NCBI GenBank assembly: GCA_017893485.1
Contig: CM030364.1
Coordinates: 40,775,825-40,839,824 of the forward strand
From: Hemerocallis citrina
Lineage: Eukaryota > Streptophyta > Magnoliopsida > Asparagales > Asphodelaceae
Reading direction: 5' to 3'
DNA: 64,000 nt
Position numbers and translations under genes: made by a program. The first letter of the stretch is position 1. Each line of letters opens with the position of its first letter. The notes beneath the pieces are model-generated. The model had not been told where the DNA came from. It was given only the letters and a program-made list of their open reading frames with translations, and did no database searches. Shown here in pieces: positions 36,001 to 48,384 of the stretch.

Positions 36001-38159
36001 TGTGTTGTTGTATTGAGATTTGTGAATTTGCATGCCATGATTATAATAATCTCGCTATTCAATGGTAGAATTTCATCCTAATAGTTACAATTTTCTGTTA
36101 ATTAATTGCCATAAATTTGTATGCTTGCTTTTTTAAATTATTGTCAATTAACATCAATCTGCTTGCTGGCCTGCCATTTGCCCTTTGTTGCGTTAAGTTT
36201 TTGAACCAGTTGTTGTAATAATTAAATAGAACTTTGTGAACAAAAATTGTAGCCATTTGAATCTATTTTTCAGAACATTTGACGGATCTAAATTCCGATA
36301 TATGACTTGGAAGTTATCGCACTTTTAACACTGTTAGGTTCAAATTTCTAGATTTGTCATTCACAGATGTATCGGCATGGATTGTTAATTCAAATAAAAT
36401 GTCAACTGTAGAACTAAGACTTGAAATTTATCTGGTTGCTACTAGACATGATTAGGAGTCACCCTGATATTTTTATGTAATTATTTGATGAATTTCCAGA
36501 CCCATTATATATATGCAAACTTGACCCTAGGTTGCTGCCAGAACACTGGTTCAGTAAAGAACCAGAATTTTGACCTAACTACACATAATATCATTTAAAC
36601 CTTATTAAATAAGAGTTATTGCCTGTGTGTCTGGAATTCAGATTATCTGACGGATTTGCAATCCGACATACAGATTGCAAGATATCCATATTTTCGTACA
36701 GTGACGTCTGAATTACAGGATGCAGTTGAAAATACATTACCATGTCTAATTAATTAAAACAGTAGATTAATTTTAAGGATTAAAATCTGGGATTAATGGT
36801 GTTGTTACTGAACATTTTAGGAATTAAAATATAACTTTTATAAGATTTTTAAATGATTTTACAATATATTTTTATATACAAGAATGTTGACCCTAATATG
36901 CTGCTTGAACATGAAATCAGTAAAGAATGAGTTTTTACACCTAGATTATGCATTTATGATATATCGTGTGAATATGCGTTGAAACCGATAGAGAATCTAG
37001 TTTCTATAACTCCTAACGGATCCTGATTTGCTTGCCTGTAGCAACGAGAGAAACTATTTTTGTACAGCAACGTCTTGCTGTCCAGAATTTGTATTTTCAT
37101 GTACACAAGTACAAATGTGTTTCTCTCTCGTATTTCATGAATTGTATTCTACATCCTGCATTGCATATCCCTTGTTATCTTCTTGACCTTGTCCCAATAC
37201 TCGTTCTCATTGTTGCATGTTCATGCGTAAATATTGTAAAAAGAATAACAAGCCAGGGTAATAAGCGAAGGCCTAGTAATAGACAATATAGAAGAGTATA
37301 CTCGGAAGGAGGCTTGTGTTTCTCGTAATAGTGATCCATGATTACACGATATGATTCTTGGTTACATGATATGGTTCTTGCTAGTGTCACTGGAAGACCC
37401 GAGTACATGATCCTATAGAATTCACCATTAGAGTCTAACCATTAACATGTTTGTATGCACCCGAACCTGTGGTATGGGACGCAGGATTGCGTGCATTAGT
37501 TAGGGTTTATAAAAGAGTGCTAGACATAAGATTTACACTGAGCACGTGCATGATTCTTTTTTACAAGTTACATGATCTCTATTTACATGTTTATCTGTTT
37601 TTTTCATCACCCGCTTACATGTTGCACTTGTTGTTTGTTCCATACTTGATTATACGATTCTTTGTTCATGTTGATTGTTCCTTGCTAAGCCCTGTTTTAT
37701 TGTTCACTACTTGCTGCTACTTGTCGTCCGTTGCTTGCTCTAACGAACATTTTTTTTCCAAACTCTAGATGTTGTGATTGCAGGTATAAGAGATGAATTG
37801 GTTGAAGGACTTGGTGAACAGATTATCTAGATTACAAAGCCGAATTCTTTTATTTAGCCTGCGTTAGTTTCTTGTCTTCATGCTTTTCTAGTCGCTACTA
37901 TTGTTTTTATACATTGTGTTTCGAGCATTTTTGTCCCAAAGTTTACTTATCTCCCAGATGTTAGATATTACTTTGTGAGTTTATTATATGATTATTTTAG
38001 AGTTTATTCATTATTTATGTGGTTATTCATTCTTGTGTGATAATGATCTTTTGTGTATTATTGAGTTAATCTGTTACAGCTTACGGATGATGTACACATC
38101 GTTCACTGGGCCTTTGTTACGTGCTCGTATTCCCGTATCTTGGGAAGCGGGGCGTGACA
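33021..38159. mobile_element. 5.1-kb near-palindromic LTR-like element, TSD gtacc
   Basis: It begins tgtcacaccccgcttccc and ends gggaagcggggcgtgaca, with gtacc on both sides (33016-33020, 38160-38164). The left arm (33021 to about 35400) is the reverse complement of the right arm (about 35550 to 38159), diverged by perhaps 10-15% with indels. Example pairs are 34195-34350 with 36610-36770, and 35212-35340 with 35600-35721. The centre (about 35400-35600) is GC-rich. The outer kilobase of each arm is homologous to the 3' part of the solo LTR at 13553-16768. The unit therefore looks like two copies of the 3' part of one LTR family, joined head to head and inserted once. No transposase, RT or other domain is present. 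It lies in the DUF2358 intron, where its transcript could fold into a long hairpin. Confidence 0.85.
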
Positions 38160-38164
38160 GTACC

Positions 38165-39566
38165 TCTGTTATCTTGAGTTCTTCATGGAATATTTAGGAA
38201 TTATTCTTGGAATTACGTCCAAATCTATTTTTAAAAATAAATAATAAATCCAAAATACTCTTATTCTCTTATTTCAATATCTTCTCCTAAATTACAGCCA
38301 TCTCCTATTTTTCAATCTCTCACCCAATCTTACCACAAAGAAATCTCCTCTCTATCCAACCCAAAATAATGTTCTTTTTCCTTCACACACAACCCCCCCC
38401 CCCCCCCAACAAAAAAAAAGAAAAAAGAAAAAAAGATATTCTATTCTTCTTCTTTTATGTTTTCCTATTTCTTCTTTCTCCTGTTCTGTTTTCTATTTCA
38501 GTATTTTTGGATTCCCAAGATATTTGGGGATTCTGAGAGTTCAACAGCTAAGAATCAAAAAAAATGAATATATTAATTTGGAGATTTTATACGAAGGAAA
38601 TAACAAGGAAAAAAAACAAGAGATAAGGGTGTACGAATCTTTACATCTAACATCAGTTTGGTTTTTCCATAGCTAAAAGATTTGTGGTGTTACCACGAAT
38701 ATTCAATATTATTAGTTGTGAATATGGAATCACATATAGTTTCAAAGTGTCAATATGGAAGAATCCCTAATAATTATTATCTTTTGTTGGGTTGGGGGTG
38801 GTCATAAAATCATGTTATATAAAAGAATGATTAGGCAATATTTGTGTTTATTCTAGCAAGTTGGCTTCCAAAGTAGTTGGGAGAACAAGAGCAACTGTGA
38901 TAGTGAGAATTAGTTGTCAAGCTCGTTGAAACACAAGGACTAGTCAACAAAAAGCACAAGATATTGTAATTTGAAGATTTTATTAAGAGTGTGGAGTAGC
39001 GTTATCAGGCTCAATGAATTGTATCATGGGCCTTGCCCTTCAAACATAGAAATAACGACGACAATGACCTAGGATGTGCCAGCAAAAGGAACCACGGAAG
39101 AATTATGACCTGAAGTCGACCTCCCCATAAAGAAGAATATTCGTTTTCTGGGTACACTTGATGAAGCTGAAAGTTTTCATCTCTTAACTCTTTAAGTTTT
39201 GTTTATTAGGTTCAAGTATATCATTATCATCTAATGCAAAGTTGTAATTGCTCCAAGGATAAGTTATAAATGTACAGTTATGAATTTTTAGTTTGAATCA
39301 TGAGTTTCAGTTAAAGATCATTCATTCGGGAAATATTATTCTGTTTTGACCATTTGGCTCATTCATATCAATCATCCATAAAAGGGTGAAAGGAAATGAT
39401 AATAATAATAATAATGAATCTTCACCTAACTTCTAGATACTTTATTGTGCTAGAAGATTTTTGGAATGTTCGCAATATCAAACCAGCTAGTTATAAGAAC
39501 ATGAGGTAATTACCAAGCTAAGTCTCCTTCCCCCAAAATAATCTTATACCAAGTTTTGCTTCAAAA
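38165..39566. other. Intron segment without recognised element
   Basis: Contains a poly-C run (about 38393-38407) and a small aat microsatellite near 39398-39414. No gene or element was recognised. Confidence 0.5.
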
Positions 39567-39763
39567 TTTTATGTGAGGCCTTACCTCATCATAACCCTCA
39601 ATTCCGAACTATGACTTAAGTACAAATAAACTCACTTTGAATTACGACGTCCATTTATTTTTATTTTATGTGAGGCCTTACCTCATCATAACCCTCAATT
39701 CCGAACTATGACTTAAGTACAAATAAACTCACTTTGAATTACGACGTCCATTTATTTTTATTT
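39567..39763. repeat. Perfect tandem duplication, 97-bp unit
   Basis: Two adjacent copies starting at 39567 and 39664 (ttttatgtgaggccttacct...). They look identical over the unit, so the duplication is recent or an assembly duplicate. Confidence 0.93.
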
Positions 39764-39974
39764 TATACTTTCTTTGTCGATATTTGGAATTGAGAGTTTG
39801 TTTGTACTTAAGCAGTAGTTTGCAATGGAGTTTTTTTATCAGGTAAGTCCTCGTACGTAAAAAATTAGAGCGAAGCTTAATACCATGTATTTCAAAAAGA
39901 GGCTTAGCTAGGAAAAAGGCCAAATCTTCCATAGAGTGAAGCGATCGAACCCGCAAATAGCTCAAGATCTATCT

Positions 39975-40376
39975 AGAACACGAAGATCTACAATAATCCG
40001 AATATTCGAACACAATCAACTAGCACATCAAGCTATTCATAAACTCCATGAATGACTGAGTTACGAATACAAGTATCAAGAACAAGTTCAGGAATCTGGA
40101 AGAAGAACGAAGAAGAGGACAAATTCAGTTGTTCATTAATTCCTTTTTTTCTTACAATCCTACTCCTATTTATACTATTTATTATACCCTACTTAAGAAC
40201 CACCACTCCTATTACGCCACCTGTCTTCCACTCTAAGTGCCTAACCGATTCTGACTCCTCTTTCTCGTGTTAAAAACATGCTAGGCTCTACTCCAACAAT
40301 GTGATAGGTTTTCTCCGCACCCTAGCTGTACTTTCTCCAATCCGACCCGGCCCATTCTCCTTTGAATTCGCATCAT
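39975..40376 (-). repeat. 3' LTR of the gypsy element
   Basis: 402 bp, matching 44858-45380 apart from expansions there. The adjoining internal side reads gaagagggcgacaa on the minus strand, a purine-rich tract in the expected position. Confidence 0.85.
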
Positions 40377-40389
40377 TGTCGCCCTCTTC

Positions 40390-43300
40390 GAAAATGACCT
40401 TGACCTCAAGGTCAAACAGGGGTTAAGCCCTGGCCATGGCTGTTGAGCCTCCCCACGTCGCCGCTGCCTCAGGCAGTCCTTCCCACTTCACTAAGACTTC
40501 ATCCACAAATGTATCACCGAACTTAACTCGTGTTTTGCAATACAGCCACTAGGGCTAAGGCAAGAAATGGATATACCATATCAGCTGGCAATGGACTACT
40601 AGCCACCGCTATTAGATCACCTCGACAACGACACAACAGTGACACATGGAATACGAAATGTATTTTTGACCCTAGAGGCAAACACAGCTTGTAAGCAACA
40701 GGACCAATGTGTTTGAGTACCTGAAATGGACCATAAAATCTCTTCGCTAGCTTGTGTGAACTTCGTTGAGCCACTGAATGTTGTCGATAGGGTTGCAGCT
40801 TGACAAACACCCAATCATCTTCCTCAAACTCTTGATTACTTCTATGTTTATCAGCCATAGATTTCATTCTAGCCTGAGCCTTCTCCAAATTGGATTTGAG
40901 CAACTACAGAAGTCGATGTCTCTTCAAAAGGGCCGTCATTAACTTCGAAATTAACAAAAAGGCCATCCATATAAGTAGACAAAGTAGGTGCCTTACGACC
41001 ATATACTACTTCAAATGGAGTGAGGCCAATAGCAGACTGATACGAAGTGTTATACCAATATTCAGAAAGTGACAAATACCTGCACCAAAGCTTGGGCTCT
41101 TCACTAACAAAACGGCACAGATATTGTTCCAAAATCCTATTAAGGGCCTATGTCTGCCCGTCTGTTTATGGGTGGTAAGCACTTGACATTCTCAAAGTAC
41201 TCCCTTGTTGCACAAACAATTCTTTCCAGAAGTTGCTAACAAATATTGGATCCCTATCACTAACTATGGACTTAGGCATCCCATGAAGTTTTCCCACATT
41301 TGCAGCAAATAGTTCAGCAATCTTAGCTGCAGTAAAGGTTGCAGGCAATGCAATGAAATGCCCGTATTTGCTTAATCTATCCACTACAACCAATATAGCT
41401 GTCTTACCCTGAGATGGATGTAGACCAACTATAAAATCCAGAGAAATATCTTCCCACACTTGATTAGGAATAGGCAGTGCTGCAGGAGCTGTATTGTTGA
41501 ATTTAACTTGCTGGCAGACCATACATTCTTGTACAAATTGCTTAACATCCTCAGCCATGTTATCCCAATAAAATTGCTCTTTAATCCTGAACAAAGTTCT
41601 TCTGGCTCAAATAGGGCTAGAATGATACTCTTGAAGCAATTGCCGCCCCACTGATGCAGGAATCATGATTCTCTGTTTGTAAAGAAATATACACTCTCTG
41701 TACTCAAACTCCTAAGTATTCACCTTGCCAGACCTAATTGATTAAAGTAAATCCTTCCACTTATCTTCCTTCATGTATATAGCTATTAATTGATCCAATA
41801 TCAAAAACTTAGGATATAATACAGATGTCAAGGCCTGCAACTCAGCTGAAAACTATCGAGATAAACCATCTGCAACTGGATTCTCTTTGCCAAGCTTGTA
41901 CACCACTTTGAAATTGTATCCAGCCAACTTTTGAACCCATCTTTTGCTACTCTGGGGTTTGTATAACCTGATGTATCATGTGATGTAGGCTTGTGTGACC
42001 AGTCTGTACCACAAACTCTCTGCCCAATACATACTGCCTTCATTTCTTCACAGCTTCCGTGATTGCAAACATTTTCCTCACATATGCTTATGCGCTCTGC
42101 ATCCTAAGGGACATTTTCTTACTGAAGGAAGCTATTGGATGCTTATTTTGGGACAAAACAGCTCCAATTTCTATCCCTGAAGCATATGTCTCAATTGTAA
42201 AACTGACTAAAATCAGATAATACTAGCATTCGTGTGGTTGACATAGCCTCCTTCAAGTGCTTAAAAGAAAACTCAGCATCCTCATTCCAATAAAATGAAT
42301 CTTTCTTAAGCAAATCAGTGAGTGGACTAGCTATAGTAGCATAACCCTGCACAAATCTTATATAGTATGATGTTAAGCCCAAAAATGTTCTCAATTGCTT
42401 AACAGATTTTGGATGAGGCCACTGTAATACAGCTTGAACCTTTTCTTGATCGACACTGACTCTATTAGCAGAAATGAAATGTCCCAAATAGCCAATTGTT
42501 GTTTGCCTAAATGCACACTTGGATTTTTTTAACAAAGAAATGATTCTGTTCTCAGACTCTCAATATTGTAGAGACATGTTGTAAATGAGAAGATCAATCT
42601 TTACTATATACTAAAATATCATCGAAGAAAACTAGAACAAAATGTCTCGAGAATGGCTTGAAGATATCACTCATAGCAGCTTGGAAAGTTGAAGGGGCAT
42701 TGGTTAGCCAGAAAGGTATAGGAAGGAACTCATAGTGGCCCTCATGAGTTCTAAAGCAGTCTTGCTCATATCCTCAGCTTTAACACATATCTGATGATAC
42801 CCCACTTTCAAATCCAGTTTGGAGAAATACACTGCACCAGGAAATTCATCAAACAGTTCATCTGCAGTAGGGATTGGAAACTTATCTTTAAGGACAATCG
42901 CATTTAGTGCCCTATAATCTACACAAAATTGCCAACTCCCATCCTTCTTTTTAACCAACAATACCAGAGAAGAGAATGGGCTATGACTGTGTCGAATGAT
43001 TCCCTCTTTCAACATCTGCACCACTTGTTTTTCTATCTCTAATTTTTGAAAATGAGAATATTTGTAGGGTCTCACATTGGTTGGCCTTGCTGCAGGTAAC
43101 GAGTGCAGTTGATGATCATAAGGTCTAGATGGAGGTAGACCAGTTGGCTCACAAAAAACAGTATCATACTCCCTTAAAACTTAGCCAAATCATCAGGTAT
43201 CTCTACATTTTCCTTATTCTCCCCATGCAACTCTAAGCAGAAGAATTGAGATACAAAGGCAGTAGATACATGTCTTCGCAATTGATGTAACTACAACTAA

Positions 43301-44845
43301 GCTATAGATGGCACTACTCCACCCTGCAACAATACCTGTTGACCCCTATACACACAAGATACAGTCATTTTGGCATAATCAAAGGTCACTGGACCCAACA
43401 ATTGTAGCCACTAGACTCCTAATACAGCTTCAGCACCCTATATAGGCAATACATAGAAATCTGTGAGAAAATTATGCCCTTGTATCAACATAGGCACAGC
43501 TATGCCTACTCCTTGACACTGCAGGGTTGCTCCATTCCCTACGGTAACAGTGAAATTTGAAGTCCCCTGTATAGGCAGTTGCAAGTATCTAGGTACCCTC
43601 TCCTGCAAAAAGTTGTGTACTACCACCATCAACCAAATTCTGCACCACCCTTTGAACCACCATACCTGAAACTCTCAAAGTTCTAGGAGATAATTGCCCT
43701 AACAAAGCCTGATAAGAGATCTCAAATGCCATGTTTGGTTCATGAGATTCATGCTCCACCTGTTCCTCCACTATTTCTTCCTCACCACTGTGGCTATCAT
43801 TCTCATCGATTAAGAACGACAACAACAAAATCCCTTTGCAAATATGCTCTGGAGTAAATTTATCATCGCAATTAAAACATAACCCCTGTTCCTTCCACAC
43901 TTACAACTCAGGACTCCAAAACCTCCTTAAAGGATACCTTGATACAGATGATTGCGGAGTAACAGATAAGAGTGGTTTGTGCATGAGCTTGTATGTGCAG
44001 ATTATGCAATAATGGAGGTAAAGACCTAGAAGATTGAGACCAATTCACCTTATAAGGAACAGTTATATACCCTATTCTCCTACTATCCAAGTATGAATCT
44101 TCTTGCAGCTTAGCCAAGCCCATCGCCTCAGCCATAGATTTAGGCTGTCGAGAAATCACAAATCACAGCTCTCTTAATATCAGGTTTTAAACTCCAAATG
44201 TAGCAGCTCAACAGAAAGGAATCACTAAGGCCCTTAGTTTTATTCATCAACCTCTCAAATACTTCATGATACTCAATTAAAGAACCAGTTTGCACTAGCT
44301 TAGACAATGCTCCCTGATGATCTACAAACGTTGAAGGCCCAAATCTGACTTCTAACTCATGAACAAACACCTCCCAATTTATGAATACACCATTATCAAA
44401 TTTCCATTGAAACCACGCTAATGCTCGACCATTCATATGGAAAGAAGCTAAAGGCAATTTTTTATCATACATAGTACGATGATACACAAAAATTGATTAG
44501 CCTTGAACAGCCAACCTGTTGGATCTCCCCCTTCAAACCTAGGAAAATCTAACCTAGGTGTTTTCATATTACTGAAATTAACTAGGTTCGAAGATCTCAA
44601 CCCTGTTGATGATTCACCATGATTCTGAGCTATGGATTGATGGAATTGTTGACCTAACTTTCCATCTATCAATGTCAGCTTATTGAATAACTCCGATAAA
44701 AGGCCCTTTTGTGCTACTCTACAGTTGTAGTGAGTTCTAGTAATTGCGTCGCTTGATTAAGATGTTGATCACCTTGCTTCCTCGACGCTTCTTTCAGTTG
44801 TGCGATCGCCTCGTCAATCCCTCGAAGACACGTACCTTCCGCCAT
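40390..44845 (-). pseudogene. Ty3/gypsy gag-pol remnant with chromodomain-like tail
   Basis: Minus-strand blocks from the ATG at 44845 (MAEGTCLRGIDEAIAQLKEA): gag near 44672-44150, zinc-knuckle region CFNCDDKFTPEHIC near 43870, protease VDGGSTHNFL-type remnant near 43620, RT (FCVDYRALNAIVLKDKFPIP, near 42930; SKLDLKVGYHQI near 42810), thumb and RNase H (CAFRQTTIGYLGHFIS near 42515), integrase (HHCC-type start near 41580; VSDRDPIFVSNFWKELF near 41250). It ends in FGDTFVDEVLVKWEGLPE (near 40515-40460), a chromodomain-like WEG/P motif placing it among chromoviruses. More than ten frame breaks; not functional. Confidence 0.88.
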
Positions 44846-44857
44846 TAGAGTCCAAAT

Positions 44858-45380
44858 GAACACGAAGATCTACAATAATCTGACTCTTCGAACACAATCA
44901 ACTAGCACATCAAGCTATTCATAAACTCCAAGAATGACCTGAGTTACGGATACAAGAATCAAGAACAAGTTAAGGGAATCTGGAAGAAGAACGAAGAAGA
45001 AGAATCAAGAACAAGTTAAGGGAACCTGGAAGAAGAAGAAGAAGAAGAAGAAGAAGAAGAATCAAGAAGAAGAAGAAGAAGAAGAGGACAAATTCAGTTG
45101 AATTTGTTCATTAATTCCCTTTTTTCTTACAATCCTACTCTTATTTATATTATTTATTATACCCTATATTTATTATACCCTACTTAAGGACCACCACTCC
45201 TTTTAGGCCACCTTGTCTTCCACTTTAACCGCCTAACCGATTCTAAAATCCCCTCATGACTCCTCTTTCTCGTGCAAAACACGTGCTAGGCTCTACTCCA
45301 ACAATCTCATGGGCTTTCTCCACACCCTAGCTGCTCTTTCTCCAATCCGACCAGGCCCATTCTCCTTTGAATTCGCATCA
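44858..45380 (-). repeat. 5' LTR of the gypsy element
   Basis: 523 bp. It contains a duplicated aagaatcaagaacaagttaa block and a GAA microsatellite (about 45029-45086) absent from the other LTR, plus a small duplication of tatttattataccctac. Confidence 0.85.
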
Positions 45381-45784
45381 TAGAGCACTTCATTACTTCA
45401 GTATAAACGTACAAATTAGGCAAGCCATTTTGATCAGAACAAATTTAGATCATGTCCACAATGATCTTCTGTTTCTTTCACTTGTCATCACTCTATAATC
45501 TAACTCGGACATCTAATTGCCAACGAGTTCATTACTTAGTCACAACAAAACCATAAACCTAGGACTTGTAATATCTCTGCATATCACCTACATACCTTAC
45601 GGGTTTTCAACATTACACTATAATTCAAATTGTTCGACATAAACATACCATTCCCATACTTTCAGTAGCAGCAATCAAACCCAATTCCCCTTCTCCCCTC
45701 CATTCAATTCCCCATTTCTAAACCCCAAATCCCCAAATTTAAAATTCTTCCATCAAATTCCTAACTAATAACTTCATTTTCGCT

Positions 45785-48374
45785 TGTAGAAGAAGATCTA
45801 GAAAGAGATAGAGATACTAGTGATACCTTACTTAAAAGCTTTGCTCACATATTTATAGGGAAAAATAGCGATGAAGAGAAGAGATAAGAGGGAATCTGCT
45901 TTTGCGCTGGCGTGGAAGGTAAGTTGTCACTATCTTTCTATTGTGTTGGCAATTTCTCCTCTATGGCTTTATAAAAGCCTTGCTTTATTAAAGCATATCA
46001 TCATATTCTCATTTCTCAATCTGGGTCCCGCTGCTACCGTTGTCGTATCAACTGATTAGATTCTAGAGCATCTTAGAATCTCTATGATTTTTTTGCCTTA
46101 GAATTTCAGGGCATTGGATCCATCAAGTGGAGCCTTTCCCTTCTACCCATATGCAACTAGGGTTGTTAGATCCATTTCTTCTTCTTCATTCGGATCTTGT
46201 GATTCTGGCAATGCCCTTCTGGGATAACTGAGCCTTAGGAAGAATTCTGGGAATGATTTGATTCAACTCACATTTTATCGTACGGTTCGAAGATATATGA
46301 GAATTGCTTGAGCATGGGGTATTGGCATCTCTTCATTATTTCTGCTTCTGATGCCTGAGGATACTTCCTTTCTAGCATCCTTTTAAGTTTTAACAACAGA
46401 TTTGTTGTTTCCATCTCCTTAACTAAGGATTGATCTTGAACCTTCCTATTTCTCTGAATAATTTCTTTAATTTCAGAGATCTTAGTGTCTTATGTCAACA
46501 GAAGTCCACCATTTTGTGTGAAACGTTCTTTTTAGATAAGGTAGATGATATTCATCCCAAGAAGTTTCAATACTGAATTTCCAAATCCATGGAATTTCAG
46601 TTTCTGTAAAGAAATGCATAGGACATAATCCTTCATATATTTCCATTTCATCCATCCTACCTATAACTGGATGAGAGTCTACCCATGATTCGTATAAATC
46701 AAGTATAGGTCCAGGTAGAATTTCTAAATCAACATCATATTTATGCCTCCATTTGTAGAGCCAGGTAGGTACACCTTTATTAAGGGCAACAAGACATAGC
46801 TTGAAAAACCAAGTATGTTTTCCCTTGGGATTGTCAAGGAGAAATATTTCGTTGAATGCCGAAACATAATCCCAACAATTAAATGAATGTGCTTGCCCGT
46901 CTATTTTTATCAAAGGTAGTACTTGATGGGTAATAAAACAACAATCTTTAGGAGATATGACTTTGTTAAAATTGTTGGATATATTGGTATATTCTATCTA
47001 TATAAATATTGCATGTGCATATGAGTAACACGTGTATTGAACGTACAATTGAATGGATATTGGAACGCGGGTTTGTGGGCTTATAACCCGATACCCAAAC
47101 CAATATTTAGAGATAAATACTGGCTTGTGATAGCAGTCTAGGTATTCCAATCTTGATACCTAGGGTGAATATCTCAAGCAACTTAGATCTAAGATATTAA
47201 CCCTAATTCCCAATTGTTAATTTCTCACAAAAACCTAACAAAAATTAGGTGGTAATTTTTCATTTGAATTTGGATGCTAGTGTTCAAATGTTACTGCATT
47301 TTGTTGCAGAATCATCTCCATCTAGTGCCTAGGCTGATTAGCCCTAGTAGAATAGAAGATATTATCCAGATATTTATGGCATAATTTTTCTACTTCATCC
47401 ATTAGAGGAATATCATCCTACTTAATGTAGATAATTATTTCAGAAGTATCCTTAGTATGACTGGGTTGCTCTTTTTGGACCGTTTTTGTAAATGTAGTTG
47501 CAGAAGATGAAGCAATATTAGCTTGTGAAGCTGCTTGAGTAATACTATCGGTTGGTGGAGTAAATTCCATGAAATCTTCAAGAGAAAGAGTAAATGAATT
47601 ATTAATTTCTTTTTCCGAATAGACCTCAATGAATTAGCATCGTTAGTGGTGGTGTTAGAGGTAGTATAACTGCCTCTTGCTCCTTCCCCTCCTCCGATCA
47701 GGAGGTTGATAGTTGCGCTTCATAGTGACCTTGTAAAAATTCACGAGTAAGAAAATCAGGTAAAGAATTTGAAACTCTTTTACTCAATAGTAAAATCAAA
47801 AACTGATAACTAAGCTTGCCATCTAGCAAAGAACTGCTTAGAAATAAGATTTTTTACATCATTTTCAATAATACTCTTAGCAAAACTACAATCAAATTCT
47901 TAATAAGAATTGTTGATTTAATAAATCATCCTGGAATTCATGCAAACATTTAATAATAGAAAGCATCTTTTTCTTAATAGTAGAATAATTACACTGAGCT
48001 TGATTCCATTTCCCAAATGTGAATCTAACCAGTACCGCTTTCTTGGTTTCTGGATGGATTTGTTTTAAAATGCCTCCATAACCGATATTAGAAGCGTCAG
48101 TTTCTACTATTTTAAACCACATTGGATTTGCTAAGTGTGTACATGGCAAATGTATGGCAGTTGATTTAATTCTTCGATCTGCTTCAGTATGTTGAATAGT
48201 CCAAGGAGTTGGATTATTTTTTAGTCTATTATACAGAAGAACTGTATCGTTGGCAAGATTTTTATAATAGTTAGCAACATAATTAAGAGTCCCTAAAAAT
48301 CTTGGTAATTGTTTTTTATCAGTAATTTAATCAGGGAATTTATAAGCAAATTCAATACTTCTATCAATAGGGAC
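45785..48374 (-). mobile_element. Endogenous caulimovirid fragment, inverted copy
   Basis: Minus-strand copy of the 3' half of a pararetrovirus genome: RNase H remnant (about 48374-47880; the motif IVETDASNIGYGGILKQI is readable), a second open region of unknown function (about 47760-46480), the 3' part, and a promoter-like stretch with TATAAAT at 45857-45851. It is the inverted counterpart of 48385-49680 and 53700-56000. Frameshifts and stops are present, and a solo LTR interrupts it at 46973-47240. The assignment to Caulimoviridae rests on the complete copy at its right (RT and primer site). Confidence 0.8.
46973..47240. mobile_element. Solo LTR inside viral DNA, TSD aaaat
   Basis: Starts tgttggatatattggt and ends aaaacctaaca, with aaaat on both sides (46968-46972, 47241-47245). 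It interrupts a viral open region that is continuous in the copy at 54800-54930. 268 bp. Confidence 0.82.
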
Positions 48375-48384
48375 TTATCTCCTA

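Larger units (their letters stand above)
39975..45380 (-). mobile_element. Decayed Ty3/gypsy chromovirus
   Basis: The LTRs are about 39975-40376 and 44858-45380, sharing gaacacgaagatctacaata at one end and ctttgaattcgcatca at the other. The element reads leftwards. Its interior codes for gag, zinc knuckle, protease, RT, RNase H, integrase and a chromodomain-like tail, in the Ty3/gypsy order (integrase last). The 121-bp size difference between LTRs comes mainly from a GAA-type expansion in the right one. No clear 5-bp target-site duplication could be confirmed; the left boundary base is altered. It lies in the DUF2358 intron in the same orientation as that gene. Confidence 0.9.

Noticed and set aside
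33021..38159. Mutator- or foldback-type DNA transposon with long terminal inverted repeats
   Set aside because: Not excluded, but a 5-bp duplication, TG...CA ends and homology of the ends to a solo LTR fit a retroelement origin better than a 9-bp-duplicating Mutator element.
39567..39763. Tandem 97-bp duplication as a functional repeat
   Set aside because: Only two identical copies without any associated feature; a recent local duplication or assembly duplicate is enough explanation.
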